From positions 2,170,001-2,234,000 of the forward strand of contig OW818657.1 of NCBI GenBank assembly GCA_942492905.1: DNA of 64,000 bases, written 5' to 3'. The stretch is from CAIZWU01 sp942492905 (GTDB lineage Bacteria; Verrucomicrobiota; Verrucomicrobiia; Verrucomicrobiales; V1-33). The stretch's first letter is position 1, and each line of letters begins with the position of its first letter. The translations under genes were made by a program, and so were the position numbers. Shown piece by piece: positions 18,580 through 28,700 of the stretch. Under the pieces are notes generated by a model. The model worked only from the letters and a program-made list of their open reading frames with translations, was not told where the DNA came from and did not search any database.

Positions 18580-20133
18580 ATGAACGCACCGCTCGTATGG
18601 AGTATTTGTGGCCTGTTGGTTGGAGGAGCGTGGGGCTGGACGGATCGGATGCCGGCCGAGAGGAATATAACGAGACCGCATCCGTCCAAGGCCGGAAAAG
18701 GGGAACTCTTGCCAGCACCCGTTCCTTTGACGGATGCCGCCTTGGATAGGCCGGGGGGAACGCAGCTTCGTTTGTTGGAACATATCGGCTCGGCTTCCCG
18801 CGGGGACATGGTGGCCTTGTCGCAGGAGCTATTCAGTGGCAAGCCTGACCCTTACACGGTTTCTCTTTTATGGGAACGCTGGCTCGAACTGGATCCCGAA
18901 GGCGGCTTCCGCGCCCTGCTGGCAGGTGAATTGACCGGGGAAGACCGGATGACCCAAGTATGGGGTTATCTGGGAAAGTGGTCAGTCAAGGATCCGGATA
19001 CGGCGATTGCCCGGGCCTTGGCTCTTCCGGAAAACTATGACCAACATATCGCTTTTTCCCGGATATCACATGCTTTGGCTGCCGCCCGGCCGGCGGATTT
19101 TTTCCGTCAATATGCAGAACTTTCCAAGTGGGATGATGCCAACTACTGTGTGGAGACGGCGTCCCGGAATCTGACTGCTACTGACCCTCGGGCGTTCGCC
19201 AGACTGCTGGAAGATCCTGCTGGTTATGGCCTGGGAGGTTTGGAGCAAACCAAAGCCTGGCAGGGGCTTGCCTCCGGCTGGGCACGGATTGATCCCCAAG
19301 CCGCGCTCGACTTTTTCCGGACGGTGGTGGACCCTGAAAACAGGAATTTGGGACTGAATAAAATCGCTCAACAGGTCATCGCCCGCGAGCCGGATTTGGC
19401 TGCGGTGATCTGCAAGGAGGCCGGGGGAGGGGAAACTATCCAAAAGGCTGCAGAGGCGCTCGCCCTCACCAATCCTGATGCAGCGTTGGCGTGGCTGAAA
19501 AAAAACTTTCCCGGGGAATCCGCATCAGCCGCTTCCATGGTGGCCCGCAATCACATCCCGCGGACCGCTGAAAGCGCGGTGGATTTCATGGCCCGTCATG
19601 CGGACGTGCTTTTCAGTCGGGGAAAAGTTGCCTTGGAAACCCTTTCGCGATGGAGTGTGGATGATCCGGCGGCGGCACTGATCCTGACGGACAAGATCGG
19701 GGATGCGGGAGTCCGGGCGAATGCCCGGGCGCTGCTGTTGGACCTCATGGCGGTCAGTTCGCCTCAGGAGGCAATCCAAGCAGCCGCAGCCGGCCCGGAA
19801 CGCGTGAGGATTCTTCATGGCGCCGTGGCGAACTGGGCCAAACAGGACCTCACCGCGGCTTCCCGTTGGCTGACAGCCCAGCCAGCAGGCGCAGACCGGG
19901 ATTCGGCTATTCACGGTCTGCTGAACGTGACCCTGCGCCTAGAGCCGGACTCCGCACTTCCCTGGGCCGTGGCGATTTCGGATCCCTCAGAACGTGTTGA
20001 TAAACTTGCCTGGGTGCTGCGCTGCACCGGCAGGCAGACGGAAGAGGTTGTGGTTCCCATCCTGCGGGATTTGTCCATCTCTTCGGAGGAAATTACAGAA
20101 GTCCTGAACAGCTTGAAATCCGGAGATCAATAA
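18580..20133 (+). CDS. Helical-repeat protein with W-x(3)-DPxAA repeats, exported
   Basis: A 517-residue protein starting at ATG 18580, whose first 20 residues (APLVWSICGLLVGGAWGW) are a signal peptide or anchor. From about residue 75 onward there are about twelve short repeats of the pattern W-x-x-x-D-P-x-x-A-x-x-[WF] (examples WARIDPQAALDFF, WSVDDPAAALIL, WAKQDLTAASRWL). They resemble TPR/HEAT-type helical hairpins of about 35-40 residues. Such repeat proteins form large paralogous sets in Verrucomicrobiota with unknown function. The next gene begins 2 bases after the stop and has the same repeat type, so the pair is an operon. Confidence 0.75.
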   Translation: MNAPLVWSICGLLVGGAWGWTDRMPAERNITRPHPSKAGKGELLPAPVPLTDAALDRPGGTQLRLLEHIGSASRGDMVALSQELFSGKPDPYTVSLLWERWLELDPEGGFRALLAGELTGEDRMTQVWGYLGKWSVKDPDTAIARALALPENYDQHIAFSRISHALAAARPADFFRQYAELSKWDDANYCVETASRNLTATDPRAFARLLEDPAGYGLGGLEQTKAWQGLASGWARIDPQAALDFFRTVVDPENRNLGLNKIAQQVIAREPDLAAVICKEAGGGETIQKAAEALALTNPDAALAWLKKNFPGESASAASMVARNHIPRTAESAVDFMARHADVLFSRGKVALETLSRWSVDDPAAALILTDKIGDAGVRANARALLLDLMAVSSPQEAIQAAAAGPERVRILHGAVANWAKQDLTAASRWLTAQPAGADRDSAIHGLLNVTLRLEPDSALPWAVAISDPSERVDKLAWVLRCTGRQTEEVVVPILRDLSISSEEITEVLNSLKSGDQ

Positions 20134-20135
20134 AA

Positions 20136-21020
20136 ATGAAAGCTCGATTGTTAGTCGTTTTGGCATTCCTGCTTTCTCTGGGAGCCGGGAAATTCCTGGT
20201 GTCCCGTTTGGGGGTGGCGGAAAATTCGGAATCCGTTGCGGTATCCACGCTGGTCACGGTAACGGAACTGAACAGGCCCACCCATCCTGCCAAGTCCCCC
20301 ACTCAGGCTTCTGTTCCTTCCCCGGTGGTGTCGGAGCACATCGCGTGGGAGCGGAAAATGTGGTTGTTGGAATCTGACGATTTCCCGGAGGCCTTTCAGT
20401 CGGAGGTGGCCAGTGCGAAAAGTAGCGAACGCCTGTTCAGACTGATGACAATCTGGCAGGAACGCGATCTGGATGGATTCATCGCATGGGCGAGGAAGCA
20501 GCCGGACTCAATGATGCTGCCCTCGGCGGGCCATGCGATTGGGATATCACATTCGCTCCTGACCGCCGCCACCTTGAAGGATCCTGAGTTTGCGTGGCAA
20601 CTCGCTGCGGGAACGTCGGCCAATTCCCATTTTGCGGACACGAGTCGGGGGAACGTGATCGGTCTGCTGTTCCGGCAGGATCCTGCAGCAGCCCGTATCT
20701 TCGTGCGCAAGCACCGGGATGAAATTGAGGCCTTCAGACAAGGAAATATCGGATGGTTTGGCCTTGAGCCGCAAAAAGCGCTGCCCGTTGCCATGGAGTT
20801 GGCTCCGGGTGCCGTGCGCTCATCGATCGTGGCGGAATTGGCGCGATATTATGGCGAGCGTGCCGACTCTGTTTCCGCGGCCAGAGAATGGTTTCAAGCC
20901 CTCCCCCGCGAACATCAAAAGGAAGTCAGCAAGCTTGCCGAAGGGAAGTCGTTTTATCGGATATCCGAAGCCCACCGGCAGAGGCTCAAGGACGTGTGGC
21001 CTGCTCCAGGTGAGGAATGA
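20136..21020 (+). CDS. Membrane-anchored helical-repeat protein, paralogue of the preceding gene
   Basis: A 294-residue protein. Residues 5-23 form a signal anchor (LLVVLAFLLSLGAGKFLVS); a low-complexity linker follows to about residue 70. The rest has about five repeats like those of the preceding gene (WQERDLDGFIAWAR, LKDPEFAWQLA, FRQDPAAARIFV, LEPQKALPVAMEL). It starts 2 bases after the preceding stop. Probably faces the periplasm and may interact with its larger partner; function unknown. Confidence 0.72.
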   Translation: MKARLLVVLAFLLSLGAGKFLVSRLGVAENSESVAVSTLVTVTELNRPTHPAKSPTQASVPSPVVSEHIAWERKMWLLESDDFPEAFQSEVASAKSSERLFRLMTIWQERDLDGFIAWARKQPDSMMLPSAGHAIGISHSLLTAATLKDPEFAWQLAAGTSANSHFADTSRGNVIGLLFRQDPAAARIFVRKHRDEIEAFRQGNIGWFGLEPQKALPVAMELAPGAVRSSIVAELARYYGERADSVSAAREWFQALPREHQKEVSKLAEGKSFYRISEAHRQRLKDVWPAPGEE

Positions 21021-21143
21021 GGCCTTCGGCTGTGCAATCGATGGGGTGCCCTGGCCCCAAATTCCCTGGAAAAGGCGGAAGATAAGGGCAGCGGGCCGGG
21101 TCCGTAATCTTTATGGCTGCACAAACCCTGCACCACCACACTT

Positions 21144-21434
21144 ATGTCCCGCTATATCATACTGCTCAAATTCACTGAGAAGGGATCCAGCAACATCAAG
21201 GAATCCACCCGGCGCGCCCACGCCTTCGATGCGCTGGCCGCGAAGTCCGGCGTCGCCGTCGAAGGGCAATACTGGACGACGGGCCGCTGCGACGGAGTGC
21301 TCATTCTGACGGCTGAGGGCGAGGGTAAGATCCTGCATCTGCTCGCGGAACTCGCCTCCCTGGGCAATGTCCGCACGGAAACCATGCAGGCCTTCACGGA
21401 CAAGGAATTCGATGCCATCCTTAAAGCCGCCTGA
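21144..21434 (+). CDS. GYD domain protein
   Basis: A 96-residue protein covering a whole GYD domain: YIILLKFTEKGSSNIKES at the N-terminus, GQYWTTGRCDGVLILTAE in the middle and MQAFTDKEFDAILKAA at the end. GYD proteins are small ferredoxin-like (alpha/beta) proteins of unknown function. Length is normal for the family. Monocistronic; the leader (ACCACCACACTT) has no Shine-Dalgarno sequence. Confidence 0.9.
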   Translation: MSRYIILLKFTEKGSSNIKESTRRAHAFDALAAKSGVAVEGQYWTTGRCDGVLILTAEGEGKILHLLAELASLGNVRTETMQAFTDKEFDAILKAA

Positions 21435-21597
21435 GGCGGTTCTGGTCTCCCACTTTAGAGTGATTCGCCGGCAAACCCTACGGTCGTTTGCTTCCCGTCG
21501 TTTGTGGGAGGGCAGGCTGGTGGGGATTGTCCCTGATGGCTGTGGACCGGTTCCACTCGGCCAAGGAATGGGGAATTCAGCCTGAACCGATCCGACA

Positions 21598-22164
21598 TCA
21601 AAACCGGACTGGGGCCGGCGCGCGGATGGTGAGATCCTCCACTTCGAAGAACTCCGCCGGGCCGATACCTGCCATGCTGGCGACCAGACTGGAAGGGACG
21701 GACTCGACGCGGTTATTCAGGTCGCGGACATTGGCATTGAAGAAGCGGCGGGAGGCCTGGATGCGGTCCTCGGTGTTCACCAGTTCCTGCTGGAGCCGAA
21801 GGAACTGGGCGTCGGCCTTGAGGGCGGGATAGGCTTCGGCCACGGCGAAGACCCGGCGCACGCCGCGCAGCAGTTCGTTCTCGGCGCGGCACAATTCCCC
21901 GACGTGGGTTCCGGTGTGATCGATGGTGCTGGCACGGGCGCGGGCGGCAGCGATTTCCTCAAAAAGTTGCTGTTCGTGAGCCGCATACCCTTTCACCACG
22001 GCGACGACATTGGGAATGAGATCGTGCCGCCGTTTCAATTCGGTGTCGATATCCGCCCAGGATTCCCGGCAATGATTGCGCAAACGGATCAGGCCATTGT
22101 AGGTGCCCATGAACCAGAGCAGCACGATGAGTCCCAGGGCGGCGGGGAGGATCAGGATTTCCAT
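21598..22164 (-). CDS. lemA: LemA family protein
   Basis: A 188-residue protein with an N-terminal membrane segment (about 3-22), then the hallmark LemA helices: NGLIRLRNHCRESWADIDTE, LKRRHDLIPNVVAVVKGYA, and a later RFFNANVRDLNNRVESVPS. LemA proteins are membrane-anchored helical proteins with the soluble part outside the inner membrane; their function is unclear. It follows the gene 22171-22875 after 6 bases, so both are in one operon. The product runs close to the family's usual 185-200 residues. Confidence 0.92.
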   Translation of the reverse strand: MEILILPAALGLIVLLWFMGTYNGLIRLRNHCRESWADIDTELKRRHDLIPNVVAVVKGYAAHEQQLFEEIAAARARASTIDHTGTHVGELCRAENELLRGVRRVFAVAEAYPALKADAQFLRLQQELVNTEDRIQASRRFFNANVRDLNNRVESVPSSLVASMAGIGPAEFFEVEDLTIRAPAPVRF

Positions 22165-22170
22165 GGAGGG

Positions 22171-22875
22171 TCAGGGCAGGGGAGGTGGCAGCAGTGAGGG
22201 GGGAGCGATGCGGGCGTAGTCCGGGATGCCGTCCAGCAGCCCGGCCGCGGTATCGCAGGCCGGCAGGATTTCAGAGGGATCGCTGACCTGCCGCAGGGAC
22301 AGCATGAGGCGGACATGGTCCATCTGCATGGATCCTGCCTCCCGATCCAGCAGAAAGGCCATGGTGCGGGCAGTGATGACATCAAACGCCCACCGCCGGT
22401 CCGGGCTGCTGACATGATATTTGCTGCTGAATTCCGCCGATTCGAAATCGATGTCGTCCCAACCAAAAGCGGCCGTCAGGCGGTCGAAGACATGCTCACC
22501 CCGGATGGCGAGTGGTTTCAGAGGGAAAGCGGGCTGCAGCATGACCACGGTAAAGCGGTGATGCTGGGTGCTGCGGTGCTTGCCGCTGCCGGAGGATGTC
22601 TGGTAGTGATAGTCAAAAGCGGTCAGGGCATGTCCCGCGGCGGATCCGGTCAGGAAATTCCCGCCGTAGCGGTTGGAGCCGCGCCGGAATAGATCCAGTT
22701 CCGGATAACGATCCTCCAGGCTGCGTTCTGTGGCGGCGGAATAATGCCAGCCCCGTTCCGCCGCAAAGGCCGCGAACCGTTCCCGCCGGGCCTTGGCCTG
22801 GGCGTGCCCGACGAGGGCGATGACCACGATCACTGCGAGAAAAACACCAAAGAAAAGAAAGGGCACGGCAAACAT
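22171..22875 (-). CDS. Membrane protein encoded with LemA (DUF3137-like)
   Basis: A 234-residue protein. A single membrane segment at residues 3-24 (AVPFLFFGVFLAVIVVIALV) is followed by a basic stretch and a soluble domain with FAAERGWHYS, HALTAFDYHYQTSSGSGKH and a strand FTVVMLQPAFPLKPLAIRGE. This layout resembles DUF3137-type proteins that are often encoded beside lemA. The C-terminus is Pro/Leu-rich. It lies 6 bases upstream of lemA on the same strand. The family call is by resemblance only. Confidence 0.7.
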   Translation of the reverse strand: MFAVPFLFFGVFLAVIVVIALVGHAQAKARRERFAAFAAERGWHYSAATERSLEDRYPELDLFRRGSNRYGGNFLTGSAAGHALTAFDYHYQTSSGSGKHRSTQHHRFTVVMLQPAFPLKPLAIRGEHVFDRLTAAFGWDDIDFESAEFSSKYHVSSPDRRWAFDVITARTMAFLLDREAGSMQMDHVRLMLSLRQVSDPSEILPACDTAAGLLDGIPDYARIAPPSLLPPPLP

Positions 22876-22947
22876 TGAAACTTCGAAAGGAACGCGGGCA
22901 TCCTGTATCTGCCTCCTGCGTTTGACGAATACAATCCGGTGGCTGGT

Positions 22948-24003
22948 TTATCCCGGCTTGCTTCTCTCCTCGACGGGAAGGGGGAGCTTGCTGCCGGGGG
23001 GAAGGGGTTGGCCAAAATCGGGGAAACCTGACTGATCAAATCGAAAGGGCTGGAGATAAATGGAGCGGGGCCAGCCGGGTGTGCGGTCGCGTTTGGCATG
23101 GTAGATGTGCCACCACGTGGCGGGCGTTCCGGTGGAGACAAAACACGAATGCCCCACGCCAAAGGTGAGTTCCGTGCTTTGAAAAACCGGTTGGGGGTGC
23201 TTGCGCCACGCTTCCGGACTGAGTGGATCGCGGCCGGTCAATTCGAGCAGTCCCAGCTTGTAAGTGGGCAGCCAGGCCGCCCCGCAGGAATAGATCAGAA
23301 AGGTCCGGCCGGCGTGCTGAAGCACCTGCGGTCCCTCGTTCAGTCCGCGGCTTGCAGCGCCTTCGCCGGTGCGTTCCCACTCGAAATCATCGTGGCGGCA
23401 AAGTCTGACGCGCGGCCCGGTGAGTTCGATGGGCGAGGTCATCCGGGCGATGTAGAGAAACTGCCGGTCGCTGTCGGGAGTGTCCCACCCGGACCATACT
23501 GCATAACGGATTCCCCCGTAATGGAGCACCGTCATATCGATGGCCCAGATCGGGGGGCTGTTCCGGTCCATGCCTCCGCCGGTGGCGAGGGGGCCGTGCA
23601 GCATCCACGATCCCAGCGGGTCGGAGGAATCCGTGCGGAGCACAAAGGCGCGATGGGTTTCGTTCCGGCCATCGGAGGCGGCAAAATAGATGCACCAGCG
23701 GTCATCGAGGAAGTGTAATTCCGGTGCCCAGACCTGACCACTGGCGGGCCCGGACGTGGGAGCCCGCCATATTTCGTGTTCGGTCCCGGCTTCCGTCAGG
23801 GTGGCGGTGGTGCGGATGACAATCCTTTCCGCCTTTTCCGCCGTGCACCAAAGCCAGCGTTTTGCCGACTCATCACGGACCACCCAGGGATCCGCCCCTT
23901 CCCTCAAAGGATTGGTGAAATGGCCGGGCTCTGCCGCGGAAGTCACCCTGCTGCTGCCCAGCAGGATCAGGCCGATGAAAAGGACAAGTGCGGGGTAAGA
24001 CAT
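22948..24003 (-). CDS. Glycoside hydrolase family 43-like protein, secreted
   Basis: A 351-residue protein with a signal peptide (about 1-23, ending VTSAAE). It has the five-bladed propeller pattern of GH43, whose members hydrolyse arabinan, xylan or galactan side chains. The three catalytic acids can be placed: D38 in NPLREGADPWV (general base), D156 in WAIDMTVL (pKa modulator) and E223 in LNEGPQVL (general acid). Other family stretches are VWAPELHFLDDRWCIYFAAS and WHIYHAKRDR. The subfamily cannot be read, but arabinan-type activity would fit the GH127-like gene elsewhere in the window. It is divergent from the isomerase-like gene at 24164. Confidence 0.9.
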   Translation of the reverse strand: MSYPALVLFIGLILLGSSRVTSAAEPGHFTNPLREGADPWVVRDESAKRWLWCTAEKAERIVIRTTATLTEAGTEHEIWRAPTSGPASGQVWAPELHFLDDRWCIYFAASDGRNETHRAFVLRTDSSDPLGSWMLHGPLATGGGMDRNSPPIWAIDMTVLHYGGIRYAVWSGWDTPDSDRQFLYIARMTSPIELTGPRVRLCRHDDFEWERTGEGAASRGLNEGPQVLQHAGRTFLIYSCGAAWLPTYKLGLLELTGRDPLSPEAWRKHPQPVFQSTELTFGVGHSCFVSTGTPATWWHIYHAKRDRTPGWPRSIYLQPFRFDQSGFPDFGQPLPPGSKLPLPVEERSKPG

Positions 24004-24163
24004 GGCTTGGAACCTATGCGTCTGATTTCCCGTCCGCTACCGGGGGATAAGGGCCATTGCGGATTTGGTGAAGGTGCCAGGCCGGCGGTGGAGGCGGCAT
24101 GTTGCGCCGTGGCGCCGAATCGGTTGCTAAATCCATCGGCCGGGGACCGTTCAAGTTTCTGCC

Positions 24164-25078
24164 ATGATCAACCGCCGCCATTTCCTCACCACCAGTCTGG
24201 GCGCTCTGAGCGTCAGCGCCTTGCCGGCCATCGAACCGATCCAGCGTCCGGGTGCCAGCCGGATGCAGCTGGGGGTGGCGGCCTACAGCTTCCGCGACTC
24301 CTTCCAGTGGTCGCGCGACAAGGAGCAAAAGCCCAAAGCGGGACGGGCCCCGTGGAGCATCCTGGACTTCGTCGATTGGTGTGGCGACCATGGGGTGGCG
24401 GGGGCGGAGGTGACCAGCTATTTTTTCCCGCCGGACGTGGACCGGGCCTTTTTGCTGGAACTGAAACGCCGGGCTTACCTGCGGGGGGTGCAGTTGGCCG
24501 GGACGGCGGTGGGCAATAACTTCGCACTCCCCAAGGGCGATAAACTCAACGAGGAAATCGCCTACACCAAAAAGTGGATCGATCACGCCGCCGTGATGGG
24601 AGCCCCGCACATCCGGGTCTTTGCGGGACCGCAGCCGAAAGAGATCACTGCCGGCGAAGCGGTGGCCAATTGCCAGGCGGCCTATCAGGAATGCCTGGAC
24701 TATGCTGCCGGGCAGGGGGTCTTTCTGGGACTGGAAAACCACGGCGGCATCGTCGCTGAACCGGACAATCTCATCCAAATGGTGAAGGCTGCCAAAAGCC
24801 CGTGGGCCGGGATTAATTTCGATAGTGGAAACTTCCATACCGCCGACCCCTACGCTGATCTGGCGAAAATCGCCCCTTACGCGGTCAATGTGCAGCTCAA
24901 GATGGAAATCAAACGGGCCGGCAGTGCGGTGGCCGAAGCCAGCGACGTGAAGCGCGTCCTTCAAATCCTGCGCGACGCCAACTATCAGGGCTGGTTCACC
25001 CTGGAATATGAAATGAAGGCGGATCCCTTTGTGGAAGTCCCCAAAATTCTCGAAATGCTCAAACCCCTGTTGGCCTGA
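24164..25078 (+). CDS. Sugar phosphate isomerase/epimerase-like TIM-barrel protein, Tat-exported
   Basis: A 304-residue protein beginning MINRRHFLTTSLGALSVSAL, a twin-arginine signal. The body is a xylose-isomerase-like TIM barrel (AP endonuclease 2 superfamily). Metal-site stretches are visible: LGVAAYSFRD, EVTSYFFP, FLGLENHGG, INFDSGNFH and WFTLEYEM near the end. Export of such enzymes is common in Verrucomicrobiota and Planctomycetota, where they may act on free sugars or sugar acids outside the cytoplasm; the substrate is not known. The intergenic region to the divergent GH43 gene is 160 bases, so the two may share control. Confidence 0.88.
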   Translation: MINRRHFLTTSLGALSVSALPAIEPIQRPGASRMQLGVAAYSFRDSFQWSRDKEQKPKAGRAPWSILDFVDWCGDHGVAGAEVTSYFFPPDVDRAFLLELKRRAYLRGVQLAGTAVGNNFALPKGDKLNEEIAYTKKWIDHAAVMGAPHIRVFAGPQPKEITAGEAVANCQAAYQECLDYAAGQGVFLGLENHGGIVAEPDNLIQMVKAAKSPWAGINFDSGNFHTADPYADLAKIAPYAVNVQLKMEIKRAGSAVAEASDVKRVLQILRDANYQGWFTLEYEMKADPFVEVPKILEMLKPLLA

Positions 25079-25142
25079 GGCGGGGGGATGCAGCGCCTGA
25101 CATAAATGCCATGGTCACATGGATCGTCCCGGGCGTGGTCTG

Positions 25143-25397
25143 TCAGTTTTCCCGGGCGAGCACCAAACCGGTGCCTACGCCCGTTCTGACTCTCCATCCT
25201 TCGCTGGCCAGCCGGTTGAGATCGGCTTCCATCCGGCCGATGACTTCCCGATAGGGAACGAGGGAGAGGATTTTATATTCCTCGCTGATACTGGTGACCT
25301 CCGCGGCGGCAGGGCGGGGGATAAAAGAGAGCATGCTGAGGCTCGCCGCCGATCCAAGGGATGCTCCGAAGAGGGCTGCTTTGGTTGTCGGGTTCAT
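25143..25397 (-). CDS. Small exported DUF4177-like protein
   Basis: An 84-residue protein starting at ATG 25397; the frame is open further upstream but that part (to 25643) is Arg/Pro-rich and unlike a protein. Residues 1-32 look like a signal peptide or anchor (ASLGSAASLSMLSFI). The rest has the pattern YKILSLV ... MEADLNRLASEGWRV ... GLVLARE, which matches DUF4177-type small domains. Function unknown. Confidence 0.65.
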   Translation of the reverse strand: MNPTTKAALFGASLGSAASLSMLSFIPRPAAAEVTSISEEYKILSLVPYREVIGRMEADLNRLASEGWRVRTGVGTGLVLAREN

Positions 25398-25641
25398 GGC
25401 TGTTTTTATGGGGGGTAAACCGTTATCATGCCGGCGCCGCTGTCGCTCCGGTCGCGGTCCTTCACCTTCAATGATCACAGCGGAATGGTGACCCAACAAT
25501 GAGCCAGTCCCCTGGGGCATCCTGGGCAAATAACTTAGGGACCGGGGGGAGTGGCGTAGTCCGGGCTTTGGCGATGCGGAGACGGGTGGAAACACGCAGC
25601 GTCTGAATAGGGTGGGGGCGCTACCCTCCGCGGGTGCGCTC

Positions 25642-25698
25642 AAAAAAAGAACCTCCCGGAGCGCCCTGATGGGCGCCGCCGGGAGGTCCGGGTTTTAT
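25642..25698. terminator. Strong intrinsic terminator, probably bidirectional
   Basis: ACCTCCCGG (25651-25659) pairs with CCGGGAGGT (25679-25687), with an inner GCGCCC/GGGCGC helix and a TGAT loop. A run of seven A lies on the left (a T-run for minus-strand transcripts) and GGTTTTATT on the right. It closes the large minus-strand gene that ends at 25721. The rest of 25398-25720 holds nothing else I can recognise. Confidence 0.85.
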
Positions 25699-25720
25699 TG
25701 CTATGGGTGGGCTGGTCCGT

Positions 25721-28700
25721 TCAGTAGCGCAGCCGGAAGAATTGCTTGCCCGGCCCCGCCGGAATGGTGATGGAGTTTCCAGTGGTGGGCACCAGGGACC
25801 AGCTGCTTTCCAGCATGGTGGCGCTGCTCTCCAGGGTGTAAACGGAGCCATGCGGGCTGAGCGAAGGCCATGTCAGGGTGATCTCACCCGGCTGCAGGGA
25901 CGCAATGGTCAGCTCCAAGGCTTCAGTTCCGGAGATCAAGGCTCCAGGCGGTCCCACCGGCAGGCTGGTGCCCTGCGGCCCTCCCAGCGCAATCATTTCA
26001 TCGTCGCTCAGCTTGCCGGCACGGATCTGGATGGAGTCCACCCACATTTCACGCCGCTCGTCCTGGTCCCCATCCCCAAAAAGAATGGCGGAGGATTGCA
26101 GGGCGCGGCGTACCGCATCCAAGCCTTGGTTGGCGGTCCAATCGTGCTGCTTGATGCCATCGACAAACTTCGTCACAACCGGAGGGATAGCCGCCTCATC
26201 ATAGGAGGCGATCACGCGATGCCAGGCCCCCGCGGTGAATTGCCCTGTCCCCAGATAACCGTCGGTGCCCTGACCGAAGTTGTTGCCCTGCCAGAACAGG
26301 TCGCCGTCGTCCGTGTTGGTCAGGGAGCTGACCTGCAGCAGCGAAGCGGCATCCGGTCCGCTGGCGCCGACGAAAACGTCCATGAGGAGGGTGAACTGGT
26401 TGACCCGGGTGCCACCGCCATTCGGTTTGATCCCATGATCCATGATGTATCCGATTTCCCGTTTCAAATCTCCGGGCACTTTCATGATCCGGGCGTCGCG
26501 TCCATTGATGAGGTCCACTCCGAGTTCCGTGCAGGTGCCATACAGGGTTCCTGTCTGCGTTTCTCCATTGGCCCCGTCCAAATAGGTGAGAGGTTTTCCA
26601 ATGGAGGCCGCCAGATTGCCGCGTTCGAAGTCCCATTGTCCGCTGACCGCTGAGAGGGGCACGGAGACGGGAATCCCGCCGGCCCGGGGTTTTCCGAGTT
26701 GATAGATCTCGGCATCACTCAATTTTCCTTCGCGGATCTGGATGGAATTGACAAACATCTCCCGCCTTTCGTCCTGGTCTCCATCTCCGAAGAGAACGGC
26801 GGTGGGCTGCAAGGTCCGCCGGACCGCATCCAGCCCCTGGTTGGCCGTCCAGTCATCCTGCTTGATGCCATCTACATACTTGGTGACCACCGGGGGCGTG
26901 GCGGCTTCATCATAGGCCGCCGTCACCCGGTGCCAGGCACCGGCAGTGAACTGCCCGGTGCCGAGATAACCGTCAGTACCCTGACCAAAGTTGCTGCCCT
27001 GCCAGAACAGATCGCCATCGTCTGTATTGGTCAGGGAACTGGTCTGCAGCAATGCGGCGGCATCCGGCCCGCTGGTGCCGACGAAAATATCCATCACGAG
27101 GGTGAATTGGTTGACCCGGGTGCCACCGCCATTCGGTTTGATCCCATGATTCATGATGTATCCGATTTCCCGCTTCAGATCACCCGGAACCCTCATGACT
27201 TTGGCATCTTGCCCGTCGATCAGAGGCAGGGTGAAATCGCTGCACAGGCCGAACTGGGTTCCGGTCTCGGAAAGTCCACCGGCTCCATCCAGATAAACGA
27301 GGGGCTTGCCCACGGTTGCCGCCAGATTCCCGCGTTCAAAATCCCACTGCCCCGTGACCTTGGTCGGGGGAACCACCAGCGGAATTCCGTCCGCCGAAGC
27401 CCCGCCAAGGGCGACGATTTCAGCGTCGGTCATTTTTCCGGCACGGATCTGGATGGAATTGACCCACATCCGGCGGCGCTCATCCTGGTCCCCATCACCG
27501 AACAGGATGGCGGTAGGCAGCAGGCTGCGGCGCACCGCGTCCAATCCCTGGTTGGCGGTCCAGTCATCCTGCTTGATGCAGTCCACGTATTTGGTGACCA
27601 CGGGCGGAGTGGCGGCTTCATCATAGGCGGCCACCACCCGGTGCCAGGTTCCTGAGGTGAATTGCCCGGTGCCGAGATACCCATCGGTGCCCTGACCAAA
27701 ATTGTTGCCCTGCCAGAAGAGATCCCCGTCATCCGTGTTGTTCAACGAACTGGTCTGCAGCAAAGCGGCGGCATCCGTCCCCGTGGTATCCACCAGAATG
27801 TCCATGATGAGGGTATATTGGTTCACCCGCGTTCCCCCGCCGTTGGGGGCGATGCCATGGGTCATTACATAACCGATCTGCCGGGAGAGATCCGCCGGCA
27901 CCTCCATGATCTTCGCCTCGCGCCCGCCGATGGATGCGACTCCCAGGGCGGTGGTGGTGCCGAATTTTGTGCCCTGCCAGGTCAGTCCGGCCGGGCCATC
28001 AAAGTATTGCAGAGCCTGGCCGACTGTTGCGGCCAGGTTTCCGCCATCAAAATCCCACTGGCCGGTGGCGGTGGTGCCGGAGCCTCCACTGACATTGATT
28101 CCAAAGGTCCATTGGCTTTGGCCGGGTCCCCCGGTCGAATCCAGGTAGTTCAATTGGACCGCGTTGTCCGGAGTCGTGCGGTTGGGACTCGGATTGAACG
28201 AGACGGTCACCAGCGGGGCGGAGCGGGTCACGGTGGGCGTGACGAGGCTTCCATTGAGCCGCATCTGCACGCCTGCGGCCGGGACGGTGGTGGTCGCCCC
28301 ATCCACGATTACGGCCTCGATGGGGGCGGAGGCACTGTTGCCGGCCGAACCGGCCACGGGGCGCGCTTCAGCCACATAAGGGCCCTTGGCATCGGCTACC
28401 GTGGTCGTGGCGAAGCTCTTGATAGCCAAAGGATTGGTGGAGTCATTGACCGGAATCCGCTCTTCGCCGTTGAGGGAATACCACTGGAGATTGGCGCCTC
28501 GTCCGGTCTGCCAATAGAGCAGACGGAAAGGATAAATACCCGCCGTGGCGATCTCCACGGTCCACAGATTCTCATTGTGGGTGTTTCCCTGGAAAGGCGG
28601 TGGGGCGTTGCGGGAGAACTCCGCCACCTTGAGGCCGAAGCAATCCCGTGGATTCCTCGCCACAAAAACGGCATAGGCGTCATCGTCGTTAACGTCGGTG

